Positions 32,001 to 40,667 of a stretch of DNA of 64,000 nucleotides are shown in pieces. The position numbers and the translations under genes were made by a program. Under the pieces are notes generated by a model that saw only the letters and a list, made by a program, of their open reading frames with translations, was not told the DNA's origin and ran no database searches. The DNA is from Tritrichomonas musculus (taxonomy: Eukaryota > Parabasalia > Tritrichomonadida > Tritrichomonadidae). The stretch lies in NCBI GenBank assembly GCA_039105265.1, contig JAPFFF010000058.1, positions 1 through 64,000 on the forward strand, in the 5' to 3' direction. Numbering within the stretch: position 1 is the first letter of the stretch; every line of letters begins with the position of its first letter.

Positions 32001-34378
32001 AATTTTTGTATCCGTCTCATTTCTCATGCTGTTTTGAATTGACAAAGATTGACTTTGAAGAAGGCATCAATATTAAAGTAATTCCAAGAAATTGTTTTGC
32101 AAACACTCCTTTGAAGAAGATAGTAATTCCATCATCTGTAAGAATAATAAAAAAGAAAGCATTCTTTTCATGCTCTGACTTAGAAGAAATTATTTTTCAA
32201 AATGATAGTGAATTAAGTGTCATTAATGAAAGTGCTTTTTGTAAGTGCGAAAAATTGACAAATATTAATATTCCAAAGAGTATTGAAGTAATTTCAAAGA
32301 GTTGTTTTGCATTCTCTGGTTTGAAAAGCATTGAAATTCCAAGTTCTGTAAAAAAGATAGATTCGGGTGCATTTTATAATTGCAATGATTTATCACATGT
32401 TACTTTAAACAGCGGACTTATTGAAATTTGTGAAAATTCTTTTGCTTTCAACTCTTCTTTAGCTTCTATTGATTTGCCAGACACTATAACGACAATCAAA
32501 TCAAGAGCATTTTATAAATGTAAAAATCTAAAGAAAGTGAAAACAACTGAAAAAACGCAACTTGTTGAAATTCAAAACGGTGCATTTGAATATACTGAAA
32601 TTGAAGAAATAAGTCTTAATAGAATGGCTACAAAACTTTTTGATCCAGTCAATATGCCAGATCTAAATAGAATCACTTTTTACGGAGGAGAGCCAGAAAA
32701 TTTCATCCAATCGGAAGATGGATCATTATATGAAAAAATGGAGAAGGAAATTAAAATAATAAATTCTGAATTGGAAGAAAAAATGAATAAAGTCTTGTTT
32801 AACAAAGCAATATCTTCAAACAGTTATTGTTGCAAATCATATTGTAGATACAAAGACATTAATTTAAAAGACATTTCTTTAGATAATTATAATAAACTTG
32901 CTTTTAGTATTCTTTTTAAAAGAAATCGATCAAGATTTCCTGATGATGAATCAAGTAAGAAGAATCCTTTGTTACGTCTTCTTTTTATCCCTAAAAATTT
33001 GAATGTGTTGAAAATACATGAAGATTGCTTCTCAATGAGTATTTCAGTCTCTCAAAAAATTCAAAATTTGACAACAATTGAATATTTGAAAGGAGCAACC
33101 AATTATGTTTTCAATCTTTCATGTTGTGGTTGCCATTCTATTAGGAATTTGAAGACAATCAAAATTTTAGGCGATTATTCATATATTAAAGAAGGATCTT
33201 TTGCACATTTTGAATCACTTGAATCTGTTGAATTTGGCCCAATTACAAAAATTGAATTCATTCCAAAGCATGCATTTTTAGGATGCAAAAAACTTCAGAA
33301 AATTTCCATTCCTTCATCTTGTATCTCCATTGAAGAAGGCGCCTTTAAAGATTGCATCAGTCTTTCATCGGTTGAATTATCCGAAAATCTTAAATACATA
33401 AGAAAAGATGCTTTTTGTAATTGCTCTTCTCTTGAGTCAATTGAAATGCCTTCTTCAATTCTGGTTATTTGTGAAGGAGCCTTCATGAACTGTTCAAAAT
33501 TGCAAAATGTTAAAATGACAGCAAATGAAAAAGGAATCGAAGTGATTGGAAAGAATGCCTTCAGAAATTGCACCTCTTTGAAGGCATTTGTCTTGCCTCA
33601 AACTTGCATCGTTCTCGGTCCAGCTTCATTTATGAATTGCACGAGTTTAGAAAGATTTAAATACGAAGGGAAACATTTGCTGTCAATCCAATGCAGAACG
33701 TTCTTCAATTGCACTTCTTTAAAGAAAATTAAAATTGACAATCTGGCATATAAAAACAATTATAACAATGTGAAATTTCATCGTTCTAGAATGGCGAAAA
33801 AGAAATTCAAAAACAGACACAAAAAAGAAAACAACAACAACAACATTGATATGAATGCTGTTGATGTTGTTGATGATGAATATAAATTTTTGATTGAAAG
33901 GTCATCTTTCTCGATTGAAGCTGAAGCTTTTATGAATTGCACTTCATTGGAGGAAGTTGTAATTGAAGACATGTCTAAAGGAAATGCCATTGTTCAATGT
34001 GAGAACAATAGAAAGCTGACATTCAAATGTCCAGTTCATTGCACCAAGCACACTTACGAGAGAGGATTTTCAAATTACAATCTGATTACAAGGTGCCAGT
34101 CTGTTCAGAAGAAGGCATTTTGTAATTGCAAAGCATTGAAGCACGTTAAACTCTCTTTAGGAAACTTAGAACGTTTTTGTTGTTTCTCTTTCGAAAACTG
34201 CTTGTCATTGAAAACAATAGAAATAAGCACGCAATATGCTCGGTATTTATTTTCTGAAGGCACTGACTTGGATGCTTTTGTCAACACTCCTAGTAATTTG
34301 GTCATAAAACTAATCAGTCATTGCAAGTGTATCAAAACAATAAAGAAAACTGACAATCACTTTCTTTATCAAGAATAA
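26087..34378 (+). CDS. Giant BspA-like leucine-rich-repeat protein
   Basis: An intact 2763-residue frame. Nearly the whole length is LRR_5 (BspA-type) repeats of about 23 residues with patterns such as AFSNTGITSFKLSNNATMIG and CFANTPLKKIVIPSSV. Three less regular islands interrupt them: residues about 885-975, 1195-1305 and 1775-1880. The third is acidic (STDNEDENSDNEEE). The N-terminus is basic and hydrophilic (MTDHPKRKKHDANEF) with no signal peptide, and the C-terminus (TIKKTDNHFLYQE) has no membrane span. BspA-like proteins are the largest trichomonad gene family and many are thought to be surface adhesins. Without an export signal or anchor this one may be cytosolic or leave the cell by another route. 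It is far longer than typical members. Confidence 0.95.
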   Translation: MTDHPKRKKHDANEFIPPEPQCIELVHNQEKHVAEFDLKSITIITKFCFKKLLFDYLYEINFPIGSKLKEIIYLMAPNLYSITIPGNLTIIDSNSFKKCEFLQQITFIKNIDGKSKLSFIGDQAFNHTIIQSLTIPDSIKEIGSNCFPPTLKEINFENGAPYLEKVHDEAFKNTQIQSLNMPLNIKPFINSQKVFSGCKKLKKIIFDNFVNKDEPAPHEIESEDEETKDLALSTMLSYTKIEKLELFSSNINYFWFENTPNLTEIIIPKSDNSNFFKQDGCLYTRSKKKLIVAERNVKSANICQECQIITNFAFNVKSLEKVSFDKNSQLKKISFFAFHESNIKNIEIPDTVADIEIGAFLMCKNLESANIPRSLNLLNFGTFAFTKLREITIPKSVTKIGCYCFFNCCHLKSVRFEKDSNLNEIEECAFLATKIESISIPKSVKKIGNYCFADCHSLKSVDFDPQSELVVIGHNCFKNTQIETFQLPQKIQEFDFSFSKATSISFPDSSSFLSVSNLQYSMIKEFSIPSCVDTICAGAFCNCINLTEVRIIDLKNSKLETISENAFLNCENLTTFELPEKVKYFGLCSFKNCTKYTAKIKLINNNKITVCKSAFERSGIVSFESKSKSINVNDFAFYRCHNLVNFSADTNEKCTLGSSVFIDCCSLKTVNLSPDTKVFDLGEKCFMNSAIQKFEFPHFAVIVPKACFKNCIKLSSVIIHEDSKLFDFKEEAFCKAGIESIFISSDVVCINKFCFSECRSLKEVTFSKDIKYCRLCENAFYMSSVEKVSFPSGIRHIKGGCFEKCEKLREVNFPEDSKIKKIKDEAFKSSGIESLILPKKVKLICKSAFENCQNLRKVAFLADDVFITDSAFFGCNKLEEVKYELSLTVRQINFLDEEIEKEMIEPLFLSDEPLFQYIKIIPGHFYLLNDKWSSNPVFCKNIELVCKAKEKIIEKQDNVYYANQKKELIFCDNGINSLNIDKETEMISLCALRYSNLTNVNFGNNSNLKIIDSYAFENLLIEEISLPDSLEIIGNWSFNHCFKLKKVNIGAQSKLETIGKYAFCGTIIESFLFPSKLSKVDDYAFFECFKLKTVDNHSNEIKFGEGCFCYSAIESIQFPSKTIFSKNMLKGCYNFKKLTFLEKPEKVVFKKYSFIFSGLEEIRFECDVVIRKDAFTNCPSLKRVILLGSNNKIMKHSFDNSSIELVTFDKELTLLKRNDLPKQNFWEKKLYLKWKMICNDPFQFSYFQDVLFTNINEASMNLIFPADEDNQYDTVQHEFFLNNKCFVVNNKLVYADMLNTNLLFEKQDENEEIKNNEILHVPNKVKSLDFPVMSHIKKIVWGSDCIVEDLGPPGFFSYYNLTQILIPKLVKIIPPKLFDHCQYLSYVRFEKDSLLEEIGDSSFAHTRISEVVLPKSVQRIGKSAFADNENLKKVIFDGQVIDDEAFSNTGITSFKLSNNATMIGSGAFQHCRSLKTFDVDIENSNLSKIGSFAFYESSITSIKIPSKVEVIKKFTFNGCKYLKEVIFSNNSQLHSIKDNSFSGDLSLEKINLPKTIKKLSHMAFINTPSLESILNESNQYFNVLEDKTVYENDCSLVFVPRTVQKFAIDKKCQIIHSGAFCGPNLQEVSFHDSLLLNIGQLSFAHCTALKEITIPKSVEKIGEETFIGCQNLEKVVFEKESQIKEIPKFCFAFTGLKFIDLPQSIEKIGNSSFYFCINLKRINLHETNVLYIGRNAFLDTDFEEVKFPSSLRFIGNNAFGGNKSLARIDFSELPEVISCQTKAKLNNFLSSIIPKYFAIEKESQKGNKPYKENVTVESTSLENTNLDSKDIENEFSNYSTDNEDENSDNEEETLQNESINNNTKVVAQKEPTYSSSACFIEENAFCNLFVKLFVFNLKSYMWFSFFDRCGRINEYIVNDNIHLILQKCKKSMRDSLAGSLYKVVQMKWLCKDNVPLLYNQSLIEFCIPKTTKFLYPSHFSCCFELTKIDFEEGINIKVIPRNCFANTPLKKIVIPSSVRIIKKKAFFSCSDLEEIIFQNDSELSVINESAFCKCEKLTNINIPKSIEVISKSCFAFSGLKSIEIPSSVKKIDSGAFYNCNDLSHVTLNSGLIEICENSFAFNSSLASIDLPDTITTIKSRAFYKCKNLKKVKTTEKTQLVEIQNGAFEYTEIEEISLNRMATKLFDPVNMPDLNRITFYGGEPENFIQSEDGSLYEKMEKEIKIINSELEEKMNKVLFNKAISSNSYCCKSYCRYKDINLKDISLDNYNKLAFSILFKRNRSRFPDDESSKKNPLLRLLFIPKNLNVLKIHEDCFSMSISVSQKIQNLTTIEYLKGATNYVFNLSCCGCHSIRNLKTIKILGDYSYIKEGSFAHFESLESVEFGPITKIEFIPKHAFLGCKKLQKISIPSSCISIEEGAFKDCISLSSVELSENLKYIRKDAFCNCSSLESIEMPSSILVICEGAFMNCSKLQNVKMTANEKGIEVIGKNAFRNCTSLKAFVLPQTCIVLGPASFMNCTSLERFKYEGKHLLSIQCRTFFNCTSLKKIKIDNLAYKNNYNNVKFHRSRMAKKKFKNRHKKENNNNNIDMNAVDVVDDEYKFLIERSSFSIEAEAFMNCTSLEEVVIEDMSKGNAIVQCENNRKLTFKCPVHCTKHTYERGFSNYNLITRCQSVQKKAFCNCKALKHVKLSLGNLERFCCFSFENCLSLKTIEISTQYARYLFSEGTDLDAFVNTPSNLVIKLISHCKCIKTIKKTDNHFLYQE

Positions 34379-34783
34379 TTATTAATTACATAAATTTGAT
34401 TCATTAATGAATATGAAGAAAAATTTATTAATTTACTAAAAAATTGATTATTCTCATTTATATATTAAATATAAAATCGTTTAAGATGATATATATATAT
34501 ATATATATAAGCGTTTAATCATTACCTTATGTATGATTGATTAAATATAGAATATTGTCATTGTAGTTTTTATTTGGTATTAATTATTTCAAGATAAAAT
34601 TTTTATTATTTCTTTTATTGATCATTTTAGAATGCATTTACACTTTCCCTTCAAAAACAATTGAAGTTTTATTTTAATTTCTCTATCAAAATTTTCAAAA
34701 TATTTGAATATGTAATTGAAATAAGAACAAATTTTTCAATTGATAAAAATTTTACTCTTAATTTTGCTCGCTTTTGTGGAAGA
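34379..34783. other. Intergenic region with (AT)n
   Basis: Holds an AT dinucleotide run at about 34488-34509 and AT-rich sequence. Before 34784 the kinase frame stays open but has no ATG, and an ATG at 34632 closes after ten codons. Confidence 0.5.
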
Positions 34784-37594
34784 ATGCTACTTCGAAAAAG
34801 CAATTTTCCACAAAAAATTACTTTTACGCAAGAAGATGGTATACAAAATGTGTTTATTCGTGGTGAAATTATTGGAACTGGTTCATTTTCAATTGTTTAT
34901 CTTGTAACTCATCAAAATACGAATAAAATATATGCAATGAAAGTTATACCAAAAGAAGACTATTCAAAAAATAAATTGGCATTAATGGATTTAGAAAATG
35001 AGATCAAAATACAAAAGCTAGTTAATCATCCAAATGTCGTAAAATCAGATTTTTCATTTTCCGATGCGCTAAACCATTATTTTGTACTTGAATACTGTCC
35101 AGGTGGCACTATACGAAACTATCTTAGCAATAGTCGGCATTTTCATTTAGGTGAACCAGAAATTCGCAAAATAATTAAAGATGTAATTCAAGGTCTTGTT
35201 TACATTCATGGTCTCGAAATAATCCACCATGACATTAAATTAGAAAACCTCATCATTGATTCAAATGGAAACGTTAAAATCGCTGATTTTGGGCTTTCAA
35301 ATTTCCAAAAAAACGAAAATGAAAAAAAATCAATAATTTTCGGAACATTGAAGTACATGAGTCCTGAGATGCTTGAGAAGACAAACAAGATGAAATCATG
35401 TAAAATTGATATTTGGGCTGTTGGAGTTTCTACTTTCTATTTATTGACAGGAAATTATCCATTTGATGAACCATCGGAAAAAAAAATGATCAAATGCATC
35501 AAAAAAGGTGAACTTCACTTCCCTCTCAATTATAAAATTACAGATGAAATAAAGGACTTCATAAGTGAAATGCTTCAAATTGATCCAGAAATGAGGCCGA
35601 CTGCAAAAGAGCTCCTCAATCATCCATTTTTGAATAATGATTATAACGATAATGTTTGCTTGTACAACCCCAAAAAACCGCAACCGTTGATCATGGAAAA
35701 AGTTGAAATAATGAAGAAAGATCCTGGCCAACAACAAAAAGAACGCAAGGAGACAGACCAGAAGAAGGAAAGTGAAAATTTGAAGCCCTCGATGTTGCAA
35801 ACATTGTGCGAAAACAGGCAAATTTGCCAAAAAAATCAGACAGAAAACTTGAAGCCAATAAAAAGCTCCGTGACGATTTCACAAAAACAGCAAAATGGAG
35901 ATTTGAAACAGTCTTTTTGTCCAACGCTCGGCAACAATAAGATCATTTCACCAGGAAAGCCAAATGAAAATTTAAAGCCATCATTGCGTAAAAAACGAAA
36001 TCGATCAAGGCGAGTTTCAAAAAGGAGGAAAAATGTCAATTTAAATGCATCATTGTGCCCGCCATTAAAAAGCTCAAGGCCAGTTTCAAAAAGGCAGCAA
36101 ACAGGTGATTTGAAGCCATCATTTTGTCCACCACCAAGTGACAGCAAACTCATTTCACCAAGAAGGCCAAATGACAATTTGAATTCATCATTGTGTCCTC
36201 CACTAAACAACTCCAAGCCAGTTTCACAAAAACAACAAACAGGTGATTTGAATCCATCATTTTGTCCACCGCCAAGTGGCAATAAGACTATTTCACCAGG
36301 AAAGCCGAATGTCAATTTAAATGCATCATTTTGTCCACCATTAAACAGCTCCATTCCAGTTTCACAAATGCAACAAACAGGTGATTTGAAGCCATCATTT
36401 TGTCAACCACCAAATGACAATAAGCTCATTTCACTAGGGAAACCAAATGACAACTTGAATTCATCATTTTGTCATCCACTAAACAACTCCAAGCCAGTTT
36501 CACAAAAACAACAAACAGGTGATTTGAATCCATCTTTTTGTCAGCCACCAAGTGACAACAAACTCATTTCACCAGGAAGGCCAAATGACAACTTGAATTC
36601 ATCATTTTGTCCACCATTAAACAGCTCAATTCCAGTTTCACAAATGCAACAAACAAGTGATTTGAATCCATCATTTTGTCCACCACCAAGTGACAACAAA
36701 CTCATTTCACTAGGGAAACCAAATGACAACTTGAATTCATCATTTTGTCCACCATTAAACAACTCCATTCCAGTTTTACAAATGCAGCAAACATGTGAAT
36801 TGAATCCATCATTTTGTCCACCATTAAACAAATCCATGCCAGTTTCACAAATGCAACAAGCTGGAGATTTGAAGTTATCATTTTGCCCACCACCGAGCGA
36901 CAACAAGCACATTTCACCCAGAAGGCGAAACTCCAATTTGAAGAAAGCTCGTCTTCCACCACGCCAAATCGCTGCCTATTCAATATTGGCGTACAGAAAC
37001 CAATCCCGCGTCGAAGACTTCATCATTCCGAGCTATTTTGTCTCCCGTTTCTGCTTTTACAAAGACAACCTCAGCTACCTTCTTTTCGATGGAACGGTTG
37101 GTTTCTGCTTCAAAGATAAGTCACGCATTGTCATGGAACCAAACGAGCAATTTGCTCAATTTTACAAGGATTCGAATACCCAATTTCCTGACATCATTTG
37201 TCTTAGTAATGCGAAAGAAAAAAATGAACATGAAAAAATTTCTCTTTTGAAGAATGCTGCTAGAAATTTCAAGAAAATTAGATTTTCTTATGAATTGGAA
37301 AGCGCACCATATGATCCAGACTATATTTTTCACAATATAAAACGCTTTGTTAAGTACGAGGATTCGATTCTTTTCAAATTGGATGGAATGAATTTTCAGG
37401 TAAACTTTAATGATCATTCAAAATTGATAATTTTTTGGAATTTAAAGAAATTTTGCTTCTTCAAATCATTTAATGAATTTAGCACTTTGTTAGATTTGAA
37501 AAAAGTGACAAGTATGAATCCTGATAGTGATGAACATAAAAAAATTAAACAAGCAAATGTTTTGTTATCAGAATTGTCACTTGCTATTTGTTAG
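34784..37594 (+). CDS. Polo-like kinase with a 23-residue repeat linker
   Basis: A 936-residue protein. The kinase domain at about 25-285 has GTGSFS, YAMKV, HHDIKLEN (148-155), ADFG (167-170), GTLKYMSPEM and a C-lobe ending HPFLNN. HRD is HHD, keeping the catalytic aspartate but not the arginine. Residues 333-718 are about 17 tandem 23-residue units alternating between two types, LNxSFCPPLNxSxPVSQxQQ and LNPSFCPPPSDNKLISPG. The C-terminal 200 residues read as two Polo boxes: about 750-830 (SYLLFDGTVGFCFKDKSRIVM) and about 850-930 (ILFKLDGMNFQVNFNDHSKLII). Kinase plus two Polo boxes defines Polo-like kinases, mitotic regulators that the Polo boxes target to phosphorylated partners. The repeat insert is very unusual for the family. 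Start chosen at the first ATG; the upstream extension has only TTG. Confidence 0.9.
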   Translation: MLLRKSNFPQKITFTQEDGIQNVFIRGEIIGTGSFSIVYLVTHQNTNKIYAMKVIPKEDYSKNKLALMDLENEIKIQKLVNHPNVVKSDFSFSDALNHYFVLEYCPGGTIRNYLSNSRHFHLGEPEIRKIIKDVIQGLVYIHGLEIIHHDIKLENLIIDSNGNVKIADFGLSNFQKNENEKKSIIFGTLKYMSPEMLEKTNKMKSCKIDIWAVGVSTFYLLTGNYPFDEPSEKKMIKCIKKGELHFPLNYKITDEIKDFISEMLQIDPEMRPTAKELLNHPFLNNDYNDNVCLYNPKKPQPLIMEKVEIMKKDPGQQQKERKETDQKKESENLKPSMLQTLCENRQICQKNQTENLKPIKSSVTISQKQQNGDLKQSFCPTLGNNKIISPGKPNENLKPSLRKKRNRSRRVSKRRKNVNLNASLCPPLKSSRPVSKRQQTGDLKPSFCPPPSDSKLISPRRPNDNLNSSLCPPLNNSKPVSQKQQTGDLNPSFCPPPSGNKTISPGKPNVNLNASFCPPLNSSIPVSQMQQTGDLKPSFCQPPNDNKLISLGKPNDNLNSSFCHPLNNSKPVSQKQQTGDLNPSFCQPPSDNKLISPGRPNDNLNSSFCPPLNSSIPVSQMQQTSDLNPSFCPPPSDNKLISLGKPNDNLNSSFCPPLNNSIPVLQMQQTCELNPSFCPPLNKSMPVSQMQQAGDLKLSFCPPPSDNKHISPRRRNSNLKKARLPPRQIAAYSILAYRNQSRVEDFIIPSYFVSRFCFYKDNLSYLLFDGTVGFCFKDKSRIVMEPNEQFAQFYKDSNTQFPDIICLSNAKEKNEHEKISLLKNAARNFKKIRFSYELESAPYDPDYIFHNIKRFVKYEDSILFKLDGMNFQVNFNDHSKLIIFWNLKKFCFFKSFNEFSTLLDLKKVTSMNPDSDEHKKIKQANVLLSELSLAIC
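35780..36937 (+). repeat. 138-bp tandem repeats within the Polo-like kinase
   Basis: A 69-bp (23-residue) unit in two alternating versions makes a 138-bp higher-order period. For example, the same junction recurs at 36443, 36581 and 36719. The first four units (before about 36050) are diverged and the central ones are nearly identical. That suggests expansion from the middle by unequal exchange. One cysteine occurs per unit in most copies. Confidence 0.9.
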
Positions 37595-37855
37595 ATTTAT
37601 TTCAAGTATCAAATGATTTGCATTTCGACTATTTGATACTTTACGTTTATATGTTTTTTTATTTTTATTATTAAGTTCTTGTTGATTTATTTTTAACTGT
37701 TGAGTTAAATCTGCTTGCATTTTCTGAAGCATTGCTTTTTGATAAGGAATAATTGAGCTATTAAAGCTTTTAGAAATAATCGATTCTGAATTGAGATTTT
37801 GAATATCTTTTCCATTTTCTGGAATTATATCCTGCTTTTCTTGCAATTTCTTCAT
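37577..37855 (-). CDS. Possible small Lys/Gln/Asn-rich protein
   Basis: A 92-residue frame with ATG at 37855, converging on the Polo-like kinase and overlapping its 3' end by 18 bases. The sequence is hydrophilic and partly coiled-coil-like (KAMLQKMQADLTQQLKINQQEL) with a basic segment KKTYKRKVSNSR. No family recognised. The mixed composition is more protein-like than the surrounding short frames, but it is short and has no clear initiator, so it could be fortuitous or a remnant. Confidence 0.35.
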   Translation of the reverse strand: MKKLQEKQDIIPENGKDIQNLNSESIISKSFNSSIIPYQKAMLQKMQADLTQQLKINQQELNNKNKKTYKRKVSNSRNANHLILEINLTNSK

Positions 37856-38192
37856 CAAGATTCATTTAATCTTTTTTTTAATATTGTTAGTTCTAATTTC
37901 TTTTCTAAATTTATTTTTCTTTGATCTAAAATTGATTCAAACAAATAAATTTAGAATATAAAAGAGAAGTCGTCTCTTGCTAATGTTTATCATTTTCTTA
38001 GTATTTGAAGATGTACATCATTGGTAGAAGTATAGCTATTCCTTCTTTATTTAGTGTATGCCAAATTGATATTATATCAGAAGTAGATATTATATATAAT
38101 TTTAAATATGATGATATATATTGATAAACAATATAGTTATTTTGTTAATAAAATAATGCAAAATTTTAAAATATTATATTTATAAACTGAGA
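37856..38192. other. Intergenic region before the hexanucleotide tract
   Basis: AT-rich, no gene recognised. Confidence 0.5.
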
Positions 38193-38839
38193 TAATACTA
38201 ATACTAATACTAATACTAATACTAATACTAATACTAATACTAATACTAATACTAATACTAATACTAATACTAATACTAATACTAATACTAATACTAATAC
38301 TAATACTAATACTAATACTAATACTAATACTAATACTAATACTAATACTAATACTAATACTAATACTAATACTAATACTAATACTAATACTAATACTAAT
38401 ACTAATACTAATACTAATACTAATACTAATACTAATACTAATACTAATACTAATACTAATACTAATACTAATACTAATACTAATACTAATACTAATACTA
38501 ATACTAATACTAATACTAATACTAATACTAATACTAATACTAATACTAATACTAATACTAATACTAATACTAATACTAATACTAATACTAATACTAATAC
38601 TAATACTAATACTAATACTAATACTAATACTAATACTAATACTAATACTAATACTAATACTAATACTAATACTAATACTAATACTAATACTAATACTAAT
38701 ACTAATACTAATACTAATACTAATACTAATACTAATACTAATACTAATACTAATACTAATACTAATACTAATACTAATACTAATACTAATACTAATACTA
38801 ATACTAATACTAATACTAATACTAATACTAATACTAATA
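38193..38839. repeat. Perfect (ACTAAT)n microsatellite, about 108 copies
   Basis: About 647 bases of uninterrupted ACTAAT hexanucleotide with no visible variant unit. Read on the minus strand it gives an endless Ile-Ser frame, which is an artefact of the repeat. Such length without interruption implies recent growth or active homogenisation. The real length may differ, as assemblers compress such tracts. Confidence 0.98.
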
Positions 38840-39103
38840 TCTAAATAATTTTTATTTAAAATATTATTAATCGAAATATATTTTAATTTATAATTATTTA
38901 ATGTCAATATATACATATGATTATTTAATACTAATCGGGGAGCTATTTGAACTATATATCCATGCATCACTCAGCAAAAATTGAATAAAAAATGTATAAA
39001 AAAGTATTCAAAAAGTTAATAAGTCTTCAAAAAGTGGTTTAGAAAAATACGATTCCCCAAAATTCCAAATTAAGGGTAAAGGAATTTTTCTCTCAATTTT
39101 CGG
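38840..39103. other. AT-rich spacer with a dispersed motif
   Basis: Contains a copy of the AAAAAGTGGTTTAGAAA motif near 39025-39045 (also at about 7335 and 56772). No gene. Confidence 0.4.
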
Positions 39104-40566
39104 CAGGGATGCACCAAGAGCGGCTCGAGCGTGCTCTCAAAAAGTGATACTTTAAGTGAAAAAAGTTTTTAAAAGTGATACTATCCCGAAAATATAGTAT
39201 AATTTATTATTTTAAATATATTTAAATTAAAAAAATTTCATTTTCCTTAATGTTTTTTAAAAAGATAATATTTTATGTTATCAGGTAGTTGAATTTGGGA
39301 AATTAATGATTTAAATATATAGTAAACACTTTTTTCTATATAGTTAACAATATTTGCTATAAAACGGCATTCATAAGACGAAAAAGATCGGATTTAAAAA
39401 TTAAAAATTTTATGTAAAATAATCAATACTCAATTTTTTTTCGTTAAATAATCATTTTTGTTTAATTATTTCATGATAATTGAAATATCCAAAGAACTTT
39501 ATCATTTTTTTTTTAAATTTTATAATGAATTTCCAAACTTAATATGAATATCTAATATTATTATTTTCGTACGGTGTAATAATCAAAAAAATCGTTCTGT
39601 TACATGATTTTTAAAAATTACCATGATGCGGAGGAAACATATAACACAACAGTATATTTGATATTGGATGAGATGAACTCGTTTTTAATAAGTATTGAAA
39701 AAGTCAGATTTAAATCGAGTTCATCTCCGCGAAAACGAAAATTCAACATATGGTTTATAATTAAATTAAGCTTTTAATAACATGTATTTTAACGTAACAG
39801 AAATGTTTTTTTTTCGCTCACCCTTAATTTATCTAAAATTTTAAGAAGAAACTATTAATAAATTAAATAATGAATTTTTTATTAAAAAACTTTTTAATTT
39901 TCCAAAATTTTAAATATATCTTGTATAAATTTTTCAGTAATTGCTCCTGCTTCGTCCAAATTTGCAATAATGAATAACACATGTAAAGAATGAGATTCTA
40001 ATAATCAATTAAAACAAAGCAATAAAAGAGCTCAAAATCATCCGCATTTTCTATTTTCAAATGCATATTTCACACCAAGTATTTAAATTTAATATTTGAA
40101 AAAAGAAATTTAGAAATATTTTTAATCAAAAAATGAGTATTCATGAATAAATCATCGTAATATTTGTTCCATTCGTATTTTTAAAAATTTAATGAATTTA
40201 AATCTATTTGGTAGAAGAAATCGCCCTAAAATTCATTTTATATCATGAGACTAATTGTATTGTTTGGTTTTTAACACAAAATATAAAAAATATTAAAATC
40301 GATATCATCAAATTATTCTCTTAAATTCAACAGGACTATATTGAAAATCATATCCACAAATTTAAGTTTGGAAAATATTGATCTTTAAAATATTTAAGGA
40401 TTAATTAAAACCTCATTTATTGATATATATATGATAATAATTATTATTATTTAAATTTTTGGAAATAAATGAATTATTTATAAAAATTGATAAAAAATCT
40501 CTTTCTATTTTACAAATTTTCTAATAAATTCATTATATTCATACATGAATCACATGATACTAAATT

Positions 40567-40602
<36 letters not shown>

Positions 40603-40667
40603 ATATAAAATTTCGAACCAGAGCTTTTTATTATTTAGAGCGCTCGAAAAACTGCTCGAAAATAGAA
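39104..40667 (+). mobile_element. Left CAGGGATG-ended repeat, cut at the palindrome
   Basis: Starts CAGGGATGCACCAAGAGC followed by GCTCGAGC-rich sequence, a hAT-like end. It ends in a long A run (40571-40600), AATTTCGAACC and GCTCGAAA motifs that also occur, in the same order and orientation, at 49017-49095. So it is a copy of the repeat whose right end is at 49241. The interior is AT-rich and non-coding, with a fold-back: stem 39671-39681 with 39716-39726, and 39595-39603 with 39794-39802. The right end stops where the big palindrome begins. Borders are approximate. Confidence 0.5.

Noticed and set aside
38193-38839. Functional link of ACTAAT to the ACTAA intron branch motif of trichomonads
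   Set aside because: Likely coincidence; no splice-site context surrounds the tract.
38137-38970. A 277-residue Ile-Ser repeat frame on the minus strand
   Set aside because: It is only the translation of the ACTAAT microsatellite, with random flanks.
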